Assembly (NCBI RefSeq): GCF_027947575.1
Contig: NZ_CP116256.1
Location: 7,750,001-7,814,000 of the forward strand
Origin: Streptomyces rubrogriseus
GTDB lineage: Bacteria > Actinomycetota > Actinomycetes > Streptomycetales > Streptomycetaceae
Direction: 5' to 3'
Length of the DNA stretch: 64,000 nt
Part shown: piece after piece, positions 11,384 to 20,762 of the stretch
How positions within the stretch are numbered: position 1 is the stretch's first letter
Layout: each line of letters opens with the position of its first letter
Translations under genes and position numbers: made by a program
Notes under the pieces: generated by a model
The model's database searches: none
Told to the model about the DNA's origin: nothing
Seen by the model: the letters and a program-made list of their open reading frames with translations, nothing else

Positions 11384-12010
11384 ATGCCGAGCGTCTTCGT
11401 CCAGGGGCGGCCCACCGCCTCCTACCCCCCGTTCGCGCCCGAGGCACGGCGCGGAGCGGTGCGGCGCGTCACCGAGGTCGGCGAGCAGGTGCTGCACCGG
11501 CCGTGCCGGGACGTCACCGAGTTCGGACCCGACCTCGCCGCGCTGATCGACGACATGTTCCGCACCATGTACGTCGCGGAAGGGGCCGGACTGGCGGCCA
11601 ATCAGGTCGGGGTGGACCTGCGCCTGTTCGTCTACGACTGCCCGGACGACGACGGTGTCCGACATGTCGGACACATCGTCAACCCTGTCCTCGACGCCCT
11701 CGACCCGGCCGCGCGCCGGCTGCTCGACGAGGGCGAGGGGTGCCTGTCCGTGCCGGGCGCCGTCATGGCCGTACCGCGGCCCGACCGGGCCGTCGTGCGC
11801 GGCCTGGACAAGGACGGCGCGCCGCTCGCCATCGAGGGCACCGGCTACTTCGCGCGCTGCCTCGCCCACGAGACCGACCACGTGAACGGGCACGTCTACC
11901 TGGACCGGCTCTCCGGCCGGGAGCGGAAGGCGGCGCTGCGGCAGTCGGCGGACCGGCGCGAGGAGGTCTTCGCGCGCCGGGCCGCCAACGCCGCGGCCTT
12001 CGCCGCCTGA
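11384..12010 (+). CDS. def: Peptide deformylase
   Basis: Removes the formyl group from the N-terminal methionine of new proteins. The 208-residue protein has all three metalloenzyme motifs: GAGLAANQVG (67-76), EGCLS (118-122, metal Cys) and HETDH (162-166, metal His pair and catalytic Glu). The ATG at 11384 follows a GAAGGAGAG ribosome-binding site. A stand-alone gene between two hairpins; streptomycetes usually have several deformylase paralogues, so it need not be the main housekeeping copy. Confidence 0.93.
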   Translation: MPSVFVQGRPTASYPPFAPEARRGAVRRVTEVGEQVLHRPCRDVTEFGPDLAALIDDMFRTMYVAEGAGLAANQVGVDLRLFVYDCPDDDGVRHVGHIVNPVLDALDPAARRLLDEGEGCLSVPGAVMAVPRPDRAVVRGLDKDGAPLAIEGTGYFARCLAHETDHVNGHVYLDRLSGRERKAALRQSADRREEVFARRAANAAAFAA

Positions 12011-12022
12011 CCGGCCCCCGGG

Positions 12023-12048
12023 CCCGGCACCGGAGCCCGGCACCGGAG
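12023..12048. repeat. Short tandem repeat, 13 bases x 2
   Basis: CCCGGCACCGGAG occurs twice head to tail just after the deformylase stop and next to the terminator hairpin. It is probably a slippage product without function. Confidence 0.7.
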
Positions 12049-12058
12049 CCCGGCCTCA

Positions 12059-12081
12059 GGGCCCAGCCTTCGGCCGGGCCC
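12059..12081. terminator. Bidirectional hairpin between convergent genes
   Basis: Arms of 10 bases (GGGCCCAGCC and GGCCGGGCCC, one G-U-type pair) with a 3-base loop lie between the ends of the deformylase and reductase genes and could stop transcription from both sides. Confidence 0.7.
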
Positions 12082-12086
12082 TCGGT

Positions 12087-13379
12087 TCACGCCTTCGGCG
12101 CGACCTTGCTCAGTCCGTTGATGATGCGGTCCATCGCGTCGCCGCCCGTCGGGTCCGTCAGGTTGGCGAGCATCTTCAGGGTGAACTTCATCAGGACCGG
12201 GTGGGTGAGGCCGCGCTGGGTCGCGATCTGCATGACCTTCGGGTTGCCGATGAGCTTCACGAAGGCGCGGCCCAGGTTGTAGTAGCCGCCGTAGGTGTCC
12301 TTCAGGACGCGCGGGTAGCGCTGCAGGGCGATCTCGCGCTGGGCCGACGTCGCCCGCGCGTGGGCCTGCACGACGACGTCGGCGGCGATCTGGCCGGACT
12401 CCATGGCGTAGGCGATGCCCTCGCCGTTGAAGGGGTTCACCAGGCCGCCGGCGTCGCCGACGAGGAGCAGGCCCTTGGTGTAGTGGGGCTGGCGGTTGAA
12501 GGCCATGGGCAGCGCGGCGCCGCGGATCGGGCCGGTCATGTTGTCCGGGGTGTAGCCCCAGTCCTCGGGCATGGACGCGCACCAGGCCTTGAGGATCTCG
12601 CGCCAGTCCAGTTCCTTGAAGGCGGCGGAGGTGTTCAGGACGCCCAGGCCGACGTTGGAGGTGCCGTCGCCCATGCCGAAGACCCAGCCGTAGCCGGGCA
12701 GCAGGCGGTCCTGCGGGCCGCGCCGGTCCCACAGCTCCAGCCAGGACTCCAGGTAGTCGTCGTCGTGGCGGGGCGAGGTGAAGTAGGTGCGGACGGCGAC
12801 GCCCATCGGGCGGTCCTCGCGGCGGTGCAGGCCCATCGCCAGGGACAGCCGGGTGGAGTTGCCGTCGGCGGCCACGACCAGCGGCGCGTGGAAGGTCACC
12901 TCGCGCTTGTCCTCGCCCAGCTTGGCGTGCACGCCGGTGATGCGGCCGGTGCGGTCGTCCACGATCGGCGCGCCCACGTTGCAGCGCTCGTACAGCCGGG
13001 CGCCCGCCTTCTGGGCCTGCCGGGCGAGCTGCTCGTCGAAGTCGTCGCGCTTGCGGACGAGTCCGTAGTCGGGGAAGGAGGCGAGATCCGGCCAGTCCAG
13101 CTGGAGGCGCGAGCCGCCGCCGATGATGCGCAGGCCCTTGTTGCGCAGCCAGCCGGCCTCCTCGGAGATGTCGATGCCCATGGCGACGAGTTGCTTGACC
13201 GCGCGCGGGGTGAGGCCGTCGCCGCAGACCTTCTCCCTGGGAAACGCGGTCTTCTCGAGGAGCAGGACGTCCAGTCCCGACCTGGCCAGGTGGTACGCGG
13301 TCGTGGAGCCGGCCGGCCCCGCGCCCACGACGATGACGTCGGCGGTGTTCTCGGAGAGCGGCTCAGTCTCGACGGTCAC
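12087..13379 (-). CDS. Geranylgeranyl reductase family FAD oxidoreductase (probable menaquinone side-chain reductase)
   Basis: FAD-dependent enzyme of 430 residues that saturates isoprenoid double bonds. The dinucleotide motif VIVVGAGPAGSTTAYHLARS sits at the N-terminus, followed by the family segment CGDGLTPRAV, and a second FAD motif GDAGGLVNPFNGEGI in the C-terminal half. Actinobacterial relatives (MenJ) partly reduce the menaquinone tail, and menG lies 1 kb away, which supports that substrate; an archaeal-lipid-type role is not expected here. The start is GTG at 13379, divergent from the GNAT gene. Confidence 0.88.
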   Translation of the reverse strand: MTVETEPLSENTADVIVVGAGPAGSTTAYHLARSGLDVLLLEKTAFPREKVCGDGLTPRAVKQLVAMGIDISEEAGWLRNKGLRIIGGGSRLQLDWPDLASFPDYGLVRKRDDFDEQLARQAQKAGARLYERCNVGAPIVDDRTGRITGVHAKLGEDKREVTFHAPLVVAADGNSTRLSLAMGLHRREDRPMGVAVRTYFTSPRHDDDYLESWLELWDRRGPQDRLLPGYGWVFGMGDGTSNVGLGVLNTSAAFKELDWREILKAWCASMPEDWGYTPDNMTGPIRGAALPMAFNRQPHYTKGLLLVGDAGGLVNPFNGEGIAYAMESGQIAADVVVQAHARATSAQREIALQRYPRVLKDTYGGYYNLGRAFVKLIGNPKVMQIATQRGLTHPVLMKFTLKMLANLTDPTGGDAMDRIINGLSKVAPKA

Positions 13380-13476
13380 GGCGGGATCTCCCCAAGTTCG
13401 GAATCTGCGTGCCGACCGGCACTGGTCATGGGCAGTCTATTCAGCGTCACCGACCACCCGGCTGAAGGGCTGCCCA

Positions 13477-14040
13477 GTGAAGCGACCTCTCCCCGTTGTA
13501 CGGCTGCGCGTCCCCACCGACGAGGACGCCGTCGCCTGGCACCGGATCTTCGACGACCCGGACGTCATGGAGTTCCACGGCGGGAGGGCGGCGGAGCTGT
13601 CCGTCTACGAGGAGCTGACCGCCCGCCAGCGCCGGCACGACGCCGAGCACGGCTTCTGCCTGTGGACCGTGGTGGACGAGTCCGGGCAGGTCGTGGGGTT
13701 CACCGGCGCCCAGCCGTGGCCGGGGGACTGGGGCCCCAAGGGCGAGATCGAGATCGGCTGGCGGCTCGGCCGGGCGCACTGGGGCAGGGGGTACGTCACG
13801 GCGGCCGCGCGGCAGACGCTGGAGCGGGTGCGCGGTGCGGGTGTGGCGGAAGTGGTCGCGATGGTCGACGCGCGCAACGCCCGGTCCATCGCGGTCACGG
13901 AGCGGCTGGGCATGCGGCTCGCCGAGGTCTTCACGATCCCGTCCTCCGAGCAGCGGGGGCACTGCTACCGCCTCGACCTGCACCAGCGGCAGAACCCCGA
14001 CATCACTCAGGGTAACCGAATGTCACAGTCAGCCACTTGA
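13477..14040 (+). CDS. GNAT family N-acetyltransferase
   Basis: 187-residue acetyltransferase of the RimJ/RimL-like type. Acetyl-CoA-binding motif A is visible as GWRLGRAHWGRGYVTAAA, followed by the motif B segment VDARNARSIAVTERLGM. The GTG at 13477 follows GAAGGG at 7 bases; the open frame runs upstream of this but over the divergent reductase start. The target is unknown; relatives modify protein N-termini or small amines. Confidence 0.85.
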   Translation: MKRPLPVVRLRVPTDEDAVAWHRIFDDPDVMEFHGGRAAELSVYEELTARQRRHDAEHGFCLWTVVDESGQVVGFTGAQPWPGDWGPKGEIEIGWRLGRAHWGRGYVTAAARQTLERVRGAGVAEVVAMVDARNARSIAVTERLGMRLAEVFTIPSSEQRGHCYRLDLHQRQNPDITQGNRMSQSAT

Positions 14041-14099
14041 CGCTTCCGGGCGGTGCGCGGGCGGCGCTACTGTGCCGGGTACCGCTGGGGGTGACGTCC

Positions 14100-14447
14100 G
14101 TGCGACTGGTGTCCGAGCAGCCCGATGTCCGCGTCCCGCGCCTGGTCGGCCTCATGGCCGTGGACGCGTACGAGACCGCCCACGTCCAGGGTCTGTCCCT
14201 GTACGCGCCGGACCGGCCCGATCTCCGGGCCGCCGTCGTCGACCACGTCGTACGCCAGTATCCGCGGCCCGGTGCGCAGGTGCCGCGCGAGTCCGTGGTG
14301 TACGTGTGGTTCGACTTCGGCGAGGGTGAGGGCGGCGGGGGCATCCGCGAGCCGCGCGTGCCCCGTCCGCCGCTGGGCGGGCTCCGCCGGGAGCTGGCGG
14401 AGCCGGGGGAACCGCCGTCCTACTGCGCCGCGCTCAGCTCGCCTTGA
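14100..14447 (+). CDS. Small PASTA-domain protein
   Basis: About 115 residues with one PASTA-like unit: [22 protein letters not shown], shown here in part ([16 protein letters not shown]), ending in [25 protein letters not shown] repeats bind peptidoglycan stems in kinases and penicillin-binding proteins, but this protein has no signal peptide or membrane helix, so it may be cytoplasmic. GTG 14100 has GGGGG eight bases upstream; GTG 14091 is possible. Its 3' end overlaps menG by 14 bases on the other strand. Confidence 0.75.
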   Translation: MRLVSEQPDVRVPRLVGLMAVDAYETAHVQGLSLYAPDRPDLRAAVVDHVVRQYPRPGAQVPRESVVYVWFDFGEGEGGGGIREPRVPRPPLGGLRRELAEPGEPPSYCAALSSP

Positions 14448-15129
14448 AGCCGCGGTGCAGGGTCACCACGCCGCCCGTCAGGTTGCGCCACGCGACCCTG
14501 GACCAGCCGGCCTTGCCCAGCCGCGCGGCGAGCGCCGGCTGGTCGGGCCAGGCCCGGATGGACTCGGCGAGGTAGACGTACGCGTCGGGGTTGGACGACA
14601 CCGCGCGGGCCACCGGCGGCAGGGCGCGCATCAGGTACTCGGTGTAGACGGTGCGGAACGGCGCCCAGGTCGGGTGCGAGAACTCGCAGATGACGACCCG
14701 GCCGCCGGGCCGCGTCACCCGGTACATCTCGCGCAGCGCGGCGTCCGTGTCCTGGACGTTGCGCAGCCCGAAGGAGATGGTGACGGCGTCGAAGACGTCG
14801 TCCTTGAACGGCAGCCGCGTCGCGTCGCCCGCGGTGAACGGCAGCCAGGAGTGCCGTTCCTTGCCGACCTTGAGCATGCCCTGGGAGAAGTCGCAGGGGA
14901 CGACGTAGGCGCCGGTGCGGGCGAAGGGGAGGGACGAGGTCGCCGTGCCGGCCGCCAGGTCCAGGACCTTCTGCGCCGGGCGGGCGTCGACGGCTCTGGC
15001 GACCGCCTTGCGCCACGCCCGGTCCTGGCCGAGCGAGAGCACGGCGTTCGTCAGGTCGTACCGTTCCGCGACGTGGTCGAACATCGAGGCGACTTCGTGC
15101 GGCTGCTTGTTCAGGGAGGCGCGGGTCAC
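14434..15129 (-). CDS. menG: Demethylmenaquinone methyltransferase
   Basis: SAM-dependent enzyme (UbiE/MenG family) for the last step of menaquinone synthesis. The 231-residue protein has the family signature [21 protein letters not shown] motif [17 protein letters not shown], and [18 protein letters not shown]. The start is GTG at 15129. It serves the futalosine pathway genes mqnC (20.8 kb) and mqnA (62 kb) in the same window. Confidence 0.95.
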   Translation of the reverse strand: MTRASLNKQPHEVASMFDHVAERYDLTNAVLSLGQDRAWRKAVARAVDARPAQKVLDLAAGTATSSLPFARTGAYVVPCDFSQGMLKVGKERHSWLPFTAGDATRLPFKDDVFDAVTISFGLRNVQDTDAALREMYRVTRPGGRVVICEFSHPTWAPFRTVYTEYLMRALPPVARAVSSNPDAYVYLAESIRAWPDQPALAARLGKAGWSRVAWRNLTGGVVTLHRGFKAS

Positions 15130-15172
15130 GGGCCCATTGTTGCAGCACCCGCCCCTGCCGCCGCCGACGGGC

Positions 15173-16264
15173 TCACGGCAGCAGACGGGGCCGCTTCCGC
15201 GCGGCGACGTCCTCCACCCACCCGAACAGCAGCACGAACACCGCGACCAGCGCCCAGCCCACCCCGAGCAGGAACCACTGGCTCTCCAACGGCAGGTACG
15301 CCTCGAAGGCGGGCACGTCCCAGCACCGGTCGATCAGCGGTACGGCCAGGACGAGGGCCAGCTCGTGCCAGAGGTAGACGGTCACCGCGCGGGCGTTGAA
15401 CACCGTGACCAGCCGGTCCAGCCGCCGCAGCCGGACCAGTCCCGAGAAGTCGACCCGGAACCGCGCCTTGGAGTACATCAGCAGCGTCACGAACCCGGCC
15501 GACCAGAAGGCCTGCGCGAGCGGGATGTCGTCGAGGTCGTAGGTGCCGTACTCCGCCCGGTGCGCGAAGGCGTACCAGGCGCCGCAGACGAGGGCCGCGA
15601 GCGACAGGACGACGACCGCGGCCGGCTTCAGCCGTCCCAGCACGCCCTCGCGGTGGGCGAAGCCGAGGATCCAGCAGAAGAGGTACGTGGCGAGGTCGAG
15701 CAGCCCGGTGCCGAAGCGGTTCTCCGGCGGCTGCCAGAGGAACTGGAACGCCACGACCGGCGCCAGCGACAGCAGCAGCACCGGCACGGGCGCGAGCCGG
15801 AAGACCCGCAGCAGCAACGGGGAGAGCAGCACGAACCACAGGTACGTCCTGAGGTACCAGAGGATCTCCCAGGCCTGCTCGCCCCACGCGCTGCCCGGCG
15901 GGTCGCCGAGCGGCACGACCCAGTAGACGATCTGCCACCCCGGCATCCAGCCGCGCGCCAGCATCGCGCCCACCACGAACAGGCCCCAGCACCAGAACGG
16001 CGGCAGCAGGCGGCGCAGCCGGTTCCTGAGCACCGTGGCGGCGGGACGCCGCAGCGAGCGGGCCATCAGGGTGCCGCCCAGGCCGAACATGATCCCCATG
16101 GACGGGAAGACCAGCCCGGCCCAGGGCCAGCCGAACGCGTGGTACGCGACGACCCGGACGAGGGCGAGGGCCCGCAGGGTGTCGAAGTAGCGGTCCCGGA
16201 CCGCCGGGGCGGCCCCCTCCTCACCCGGCACGGTGCGCACGGCGCCCCTGCTGTGCGCGCCCAT
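15173..16264 (-). CDS. Membrane acyltransferase (acyltransferase 3 family)
   Basis: A 363-residue polytopic membrane protein. The N-terminal segment [20 protein letters not shown] matches the acyltransferase-3 start, where the conserved His after the first helix is expected to be catalytic; [10 protein letters not shown] is the second family mark. About ten hydrophobic helices follow. The ATG at 16264 overlaps the synthase stop (ATGA), so it is co-expressed. By analogy with IcaC it could O-acylate (for example succinylate) the exported polymer. Confidence 0.85.
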   Translation of the reverse strand: MGAHSRGAVRTVPGEEGAAPAVRDRYFDTLRALALVRVVAYHAFGWPWAGLVFPSMGIMFGLGGTLMARSLRRPAATVLRNRLRRLLPPFWCWGLFVVGAMLARGWMPGWQIVYWVVPLGDPPGSAWGEQAWEILWYLRTYLWFVLLSPLLLRVFRLAPVPVLLLSLAPVVAFQFLWQPPENRFGTGLLDLATYLFCWILGFAHREGVLGRLKPAAVVVLSLAALVCGAWYAFAHRAEYGTYDLDDIPLAQAFWSAGFVTLLMYSKARFRVDFSGLVRLRRLDRLVTVFNARAVTVYLWHELALVLAVPLIDRCWDVPAFEAYLPLESQWFLLGVGWALVAVFVLLFGWVEDVAARKRPRLLP

Positions 16265-18510
16265 CAGCCGGTCCCCGCCGGCGTCCCCACCTCGCCGGTC
16301 CGTTTCAGTTTCTGCCAACGCAGCCGCCCGCCGGTCAGCGCGGTGACGCAGGAGTGGATGAGGACGAGGTACATCATCTGCCGGTACGCCAGCTGCTGGA
16401 GCGGCATCATCAGCAGGTACCGGTACTTCTCCCGGTCGAGCCGGAAGGCGTACGCCGCGCACACCAGCTGCACGCCCAGCACCGCGAGCCACGCGAGGAG
16501 CGCCGCGCGGAAGTCGACGAACAGCATCGAGTAGACGGTGAACACGTCGATGAGCGGCGCGAAGACCGGCGTGACCACCTGGAAGAGCACCACCAGCGGC
16601 ATCCCGACCCGCCCGAAGCGTCCCGAGGGGCCCTTGTCCGTCAGCGACCGGCGGTGCTTCCACAGCGCCTGCATCGTGCCGTAGGACCAGCGGTAGCGCT
16701 GCGACCAGAGCTGGCCGAGCGACCCGGGCGCCTCCGTCCAGGCGCGGGCGTGCTCCTCGTAGACCACCCGCCAGCCCGCGCGGTGCAGGGCGATGGTGAT
16801 GTCGGTGTCCTCGGCGAGGGTGTCGTCGCTCATGCCGCCCACCTGGAGGACCGCCGCGCGCCGGAAGGCGCCGATCGCGCCGGGGATGGTGGGCATGCAG
16901 CGCAGCAGGTCGTACATGCGCCGGTCGAGGTTAAAGCCCATCACGTACTCGATGTGCTGCCAGGCGCCGATGAGGGTGCGCCGGTTGCCGACCTTGGCGT
17001 TGCCCGCGACCGCGCCGACGCCGGGGTCGGCGAAGGGCTGCACCAGGTGCCGTACGGTGTCGGGCTCGAAGACGGTGTCGCCGTCCATCATCACGACGAT
17101 GTCGTACCGGGCGTGCCGGACGCCGTTGTTGAGGGCGGCGGGCTTGCCGGCGTTGGCCTGCCGCACGACCCGGACGCCGGGCAGTCCGAGGGACTCGGCG
17201 ATGTCCGCCGTGCCGTCCGTCGAACCGTCGTCCACGACGATGATCTCGATCGGGTGCGTACTGCGGGCCAGGGATCTCAGGGTCGCCTCGATGCACTCCT
17301 TCTCGTTGTACGCCGGGACGATCACGCTCACCGGTCCGGTGACGGGCGGGCCCCAGCTGAAGCGGCGTCTGTTGCGCTGCCGGTGGTGGCGGCGGGCGAG
17401 GACCAGCATCATCGCGAACCGGCCCATGACGGCCACGCCCACGACGACGAGCCCGACCGACAGCGCGGGGACCGTCCACTCGGCGACGGCGACGGCCGCG
17501 ATCAGCGCCCTGCCCTCGTAGAGGGTGGCGCCGGTGGCCTCGTGGTGGGCGGCCTGGAGGCTGTCGCCGGAACCGGTCGTGTCCGGCGCCGCGGCGGAGG
17601 GCCCGCCCGTGGGCCGCTGATCGGCCATGACACCGCTGACCGTGGTGAAGGTGTACCCCTTCGCCTTCATCTTCTCGATGTACTTCGGCAGCGCCTCGAT
17701 GGTCTGCGACCGCTCGCCCCCGGCGTCGTGGAAGAGGACGGAGGCCCCCTCGTCGTCCTCCGGCGTGGCCCACTCGACGATCTTCGAGACGCCGGGCCGT
17801 TTCCAGTCGTCGCTGTCGGTGTCGATGAAGACGCTGGTGTAGCCGTCCGCGCCGAGGCTCTCGTAGACGGGCCAGCTGTAGTTGTCGATGGCGTCCGTCT
17901 GGGAGGAGTACGGCGCCCGGAACAGCGTGGTGGTGATGCCGGCCGCACCCGCCAGGGCGAGCTGGGTCTGCTCGATCTCTCGGGTGACGCGGGCCTGGCT
18001 CTGGTAGGAGAGGTCGACGTGGGTGAAGGTGTGGACGCCCACCTCGTTGCCCTGCTCGACCATGTCCCGCACGATCCCCGGGTGGCGCGAGACCATCGAG
18101 CCGACCAGGAAGAACGTGCCGGGCACGTCGTACTTCTCGAGAATGTCCAGCACCTGGGGCGTCCAGGTGGGGTCGGGGCCGTCGTCGAAGGTCAGCACGA
18201 TCGTCTTGTCCGGGACGGAGACGGTGGTGGGCTGTCCGCCGGGGAAGGACAGGATCGGCCCGCCGTCGAGCACGTCGTCGGGGACGTCGCTCGCCGAGGC
18301 CCCGGTGCGTACCCGCTGGTCGCCGCCGACCTCGGCGCGCAGATAGCCGTCGAGGAGCATCACGCAGGTCAGCGCGAGCAGGAGGAGCAGGGCGAGGAGG
18401 ACACGCGGGCGTTGCAGTGCGGCGGCCCGGCCGGCGGCCCGTTCCATCCGGGAGGGGGCACGGCGGCGGCCCCGCGCGGGCGGGGTGGGGGATGAGGTGG
18501 GCGTGGTCAT
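16264..18510 (-). CDS. Fused NodB polysaccharide deacetylase / GT2 membrane glycosyltransferase
   Basis: A 748-residue two-domain enzyme. A membrane helix near residue 40 is followed by an outward-facing NodB domain with the metal motif TFDDGPD (107-113) and HTFTH (160-164). After another pair of helices comes a processive GT2 synthase domain: DDGSTDGT, MDGDT (DxD), EDTDIT and QRYRW (QxxRW), then C-terminal helices. This is the arrangement of the Streptomyces MatB protein, which makes a partly deacetylated poly-N-acetylglucosamine. It follows the small gene by 18 bases and overlaps the acyltransferase gene. Confidence 0.93.
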   Translation of the reverse strand: MTTPTSSPTPPARGRRRAPSRMERAAGRAAALQRPRVLLALLLLLALTCVMLLDGYLRAEVGGDQRVRTGASASDVPDDVLDGGPILSFPGGQPTTVSVPDKTIVLTFDDGPDPTWTPQVLDILEKYDVPGTFFLVGSMVSRHPGIVRDMVEQGNEVGVHTFTHVDLSYQSQARVTREIEQTQLALAGAAGITTTLFRAPYSSQTDAIDNYSWPVYESLGADGYTSVFIDTDSDDWKRPGVSKIVEWATPEDDEGASVLFHDAGGERSQTIEALPKYIEKMKAKGYTFTTVSGVMADQRPTGGPSAAAPDTTGSGDSLQAAHHEATGATLYEGRALIAAVAVAEWTVPALSVGLVVVGVAVMGRFAMMLVLARRHHRQRNRRRFSWGPPVTGPVSVIVPAYNEKECIEATLRSLARSTHPIEIIVVDDGSTDGTADIAESLGLPGVRVVRQANAGKPAALNNGVRHARYDIVVMMDGDTVFEPDTVRHLVQPFADPGVGAVAGNAKVGNRRTLIGAWQHIEYVMGFNLDRRMYDLLRCMPTIPGAIGAFRRAAVLQVGGMSDDTLAEDTDITIALHRAGWRVVYEEHARAWTEAPGSLGQLWSQRYRWSYGTMQALWKHRRSLTDKGPSGRFGRVGMPLVVLFQVVTPVFAPLIDVFTVYSMLFVDFRAALLAWLAVLGVQLVCAAYAFRLDREKYRYLLMMPLQQLAYRQMMYLVLIHSCVTALTGGRLRWQKLKRTGEVGTPAGTG

Positions 18511-18528
18511 GAGCGTGGGGGCGTCCGG

Positions 18529-18921
18529 TCAGTCGGTGGGGGCGGTGGTGGCGGCGCTGGGGACCGCACTGGGCGAGACGGAGGGTGCGGGGCTCGGCGG
18601 CACGCCCGTGGGCGCGACGCCGCCCTGCGGACGCGTACCGCCGCCGGGACCCGGGCCGCCCTCGGGTCCACCACCGCCGCCGACGCCGAAGGGCAGCAGC
18701 GACGACGGGTTGACCGAGATGCCGACACCCATGAAGGCCAGGCCCAGGACGGCCGTGTAGCCGACGCACACGGCTCCCACCAGCAGACCCAGCCGGCGCA
18801 GCAGCCGGGCCCGGCGTCCGGTGCTGTCGACGAACACGGGCCCCTCGGCGGGCGCGGTGCCGCGTTTGCGACGACGACCGCGCGTGGCGGCTCGGGAGGC
18901 GGTGACAGGCTCGGATCGCAT
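18529..18921 (-). CDS. Small one-helix membrane protein of the polysaccharide operon
   Basis: 130 residues: a basic cytoplasmic N-terminus, one transmembrane helix (about 45-68) and a Gly/Pro/Ser-rich outward tail. No known domain. It is the first gene of the operon with the fused synthase and the acyltransferase, so it could play the helper role of IcaD or PgaD; that is inferred from position only. Confidence 0.75.
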   Translation of the reverse strand: MRSEPVTASRAATRGRRRKRGTAPAEGPVFVDSTGRRARLLRRLGLLVGAVCVGYTAVLGLAFMGVGISVNPSSLLPFGVGGGGGPEGGPGPGGGTRPQGGVAPTGVPPSPAPSVSPSAVPSAATTAPTD

Positions 18922-19114
18922 GCCCCGGACGTTAGGGAGCCTTGCCTGTCGCGAACTGTCAGTTCCTTGAGAGATCCCGGTGAGAAGCGGCTCTTCCTGT
19001 CCGTTTCCTGGGAGATGACGCCGAACACTGCCCTTTCCTCAGCGAACGCCCAGGTAGGCGTGGCACCTTCACTGGTCCGACGACGACATTGGACGAGAAC
19101 GGGAGAGTGCGCTC

Positions 19115-20119
19115 ATGAGGGTTCACCGGACCGCGACAGCCGGGTGCGCCCTGTTGTTCGCCCTGGCCACCGCGGGCTGCGCCGGACAGGACGACGGCAC
19201 CACCGACGCGGCCCCCGCATCGCCGTCGGCATCGTCCGAGCCGACCACCGCCTACGCCCCCTACGTCAGCGCCACCACCGCGTCCGCCACCGACATGGCG
19301 GGCTCCCCCACGACGTACAACCTGGCGTTCGTCATCTCGTCCGGCGACGACTGCGTCCCCCGCTGGAACGGCGTCCAGGACATCGCCGACGCCTCCGTCG
19401 CCTCCCGCGTCGAGAAGCTGCGGGAGTCCGGCGCCACCGTCCGCGTCTCCTTCGGCGGCGCCTCCGGCACGGAGCTGGCGGCGGCCTGCGGCAGCGCCTC
19501 CGCACTGGCGGCGGCGTACGGCACCGCCCTGGACGCGGCCGGTTCGACGCGGGCGGACTTCGACGTCGAGGGCGACGCGCTGACCGACGCCGACTCCGTC
19601 GCGCTGCGCTCGGAGGCGATCGCGCTGCTCCAGGAGCAACGGGACGACCTGGAGGTCTCCTTCACCCTCCCGGTGATGCCCACGGGCCTGGACACCGACG
19701 GCCTGGCGCTGCTGGCGTCGGCCAACGACCACGGCGTACGGGTCTCCGCGGTCAACCTCATGACCATGAACTACGGCGAGTCGTACACCGCCGACATGGG
19801 CGACTACGCCCTCGCCTCGGCGAAGGCGGCGCACACCCAGCTGAGGAAGGTCTTCGGCACCTCCGACGCGGACGCCTGGCGGGGCATGGCGCTCACCTCG
19901 ATGCTCGGCGTCAACGACGTCGCCGGTGAGACCTTCACGCTCGCGGACGCCGCCGAGGTCCGCGCCTTCGCCGAGGAGAAGGGCATCGCCTGGGTGTCGA
20001 TGTGGGCGGCGTTCCGGGACGTGCAATGCGCCGAGGACGCGTCGGCCACCGACGCGCTCACCACGTGCAGCGGCGTGGCGCAGGAGGACGGGGCGTTCGG
20101 GACGGCGTTCGGCGCGTAG
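19115..20119 (+). CDS. GH18 chitinase-like secreted lipoprotein
   Basis: 334 residues with a lipoprotein signal (ALATAGC, lipidated Cys near residue 23) and a Ser/Thr-rich linker. The catalytic domain keeps GH18 marks: VRVSFGGASG, then DFDVE at 148-152 with the putative acid Glu152, and VNLMTMNYG. It is divergent from the polysaccharide operon, which suggests a role in trimming an N-acetylglucosamine polymer, though chitin degradation is an equal possibility. ATG 19115 follows GGGAGAG. Confidence 0.85.
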   Translation: MRVHRTATAGCALLFALATAGCAGQDDGTTDAAPASPSASSEPTTAYAPYVSATTASATDMAGSPTTYNLAFVISSGDDCVPRWNGVQDIADASVASRVEKLRESGATVRVSFGGASGTELAAACGSASALAAAYGTALDAAGSTRADFDVEGDALTDADSVALRSEAIALLQEQRDDLEVSFTLPVMPTGLDTDGLALLASANDHGVRVSAVNLMTMNYGESYTADMGDYALASAKAAHTQLRKVFGTSDADAWRGMALTSMLGVNDVAGETFTLADAAEVRAFAEEKGIAWVSMWAAFRDVQCAEDASATDALTTCSGVAQEDGAFGTAFGA

Positions 20120-20122
20120 GCC

Positions 20123-20148
20123 GGGGCGTCGGACGAGCCCCGCGGGGC
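20123..20148. terminator. GC hairpin between convergent genes
   Basis: GGGGC at 20123 can pair with GCCCC at 20137, and GCCCCGCGGGGC at 20137-20148 is a perfect palindrome. These alternative structures lie in the 36 bases between two convergent stop codons, so termination in both directions is plausible. Confidence 0.4.
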
Positions 20149-20155
20149 CGCGCGG

Positions 20156-20755
20156 TCAGCGCCCCCGGTACACCAGACGGCCGCCCACGACGGTGGCCAC
20201 GCATGTGGACGCGCCCTCCCGCACGAGCGCGGCCCGGTCGGGTACGTCGAACACCGCGAACCGGGCGGGCTTCCCGGCAGCGAGTGCGGGCAGCAGCACC
20301 AGCGGCACCGGCGAGAAGGACGCGGGTCCGGGCAGGGTGGCCGGACGCCCCGCCAGGGCGAGCCCCGCTCCGCGTACCGCGTCCAGGGCCGCGCGACTCC
20401 GCAGCTCGCCGGCGACGGCGACCGTTCCGTGCGCCAGCATGCGTTGCACCCCTCGGCGCGCGCTGGCGCCCCGCGCGGACGCCTCCGCACCGAGGAGGGC
20501 GAGCGCGCGCTGCCCGAAGACCGGCTCGGTGCCCAGCCGGTCCGCTTCGCGCGGGTCGGGGTGGTACGCCTGCTCCAGCAGTTCCGGGCCGTACGGGTTG
20601 AGCAGTCCGGGCGTCAGGATGCCGGGCCACCGGCGCACCCGCGCCCGCGGGTGGTCGGCGGCCAGCGCCTCGTACGGGCCGACGGCGGCGAGCTGCGCAC
20701 CGTCGACCACGACGGCCGCCTCGGGCGAGGCCTCACAGACGTGGATCGTCAGCAC
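20156..20755 (-). CDS. Amidohydrolase-like protein lacking the metal site
   Basis: 199 residues resembling the outer beta-sandwich and part of the barrel of imidazolonepropionase-type amidohydrolases. The usual entry to the barrel, PGF(I/V)xxHxH, reads ILTPGLLNPYGPELLEQAYH here, so the HxH metal ligands are absent. The C-terminal strand ATVVGGRLVYRGR is typical of the family. It follows mqnC by 7 bases on the same strand. Other futalosine-pathway organisms have an aminodeoxyfutalosine deaminase of this superfamily, but this protein is half-length and probably not a hydrolase. Confidence 0.75.
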   Translation of the reverse strand: MLTIHVCEASPEAAVVVDGAQLAAVGPYEALAADHPRARVRRWPGILTPGLLNPYGPELLEQAYHPDPREADRLGTEPVFGQRALALLGAEASARGASARRGVQRMLAHGTVAVAGELRSRAALDAVRGAGLALAGRPATLPGPASFSPVPLVLLPALAAGKPARFAVFDVPDRAALVREGASTCVATVVGGRLVYRGR

Positions 20756-20762
20756 GGCGGCC

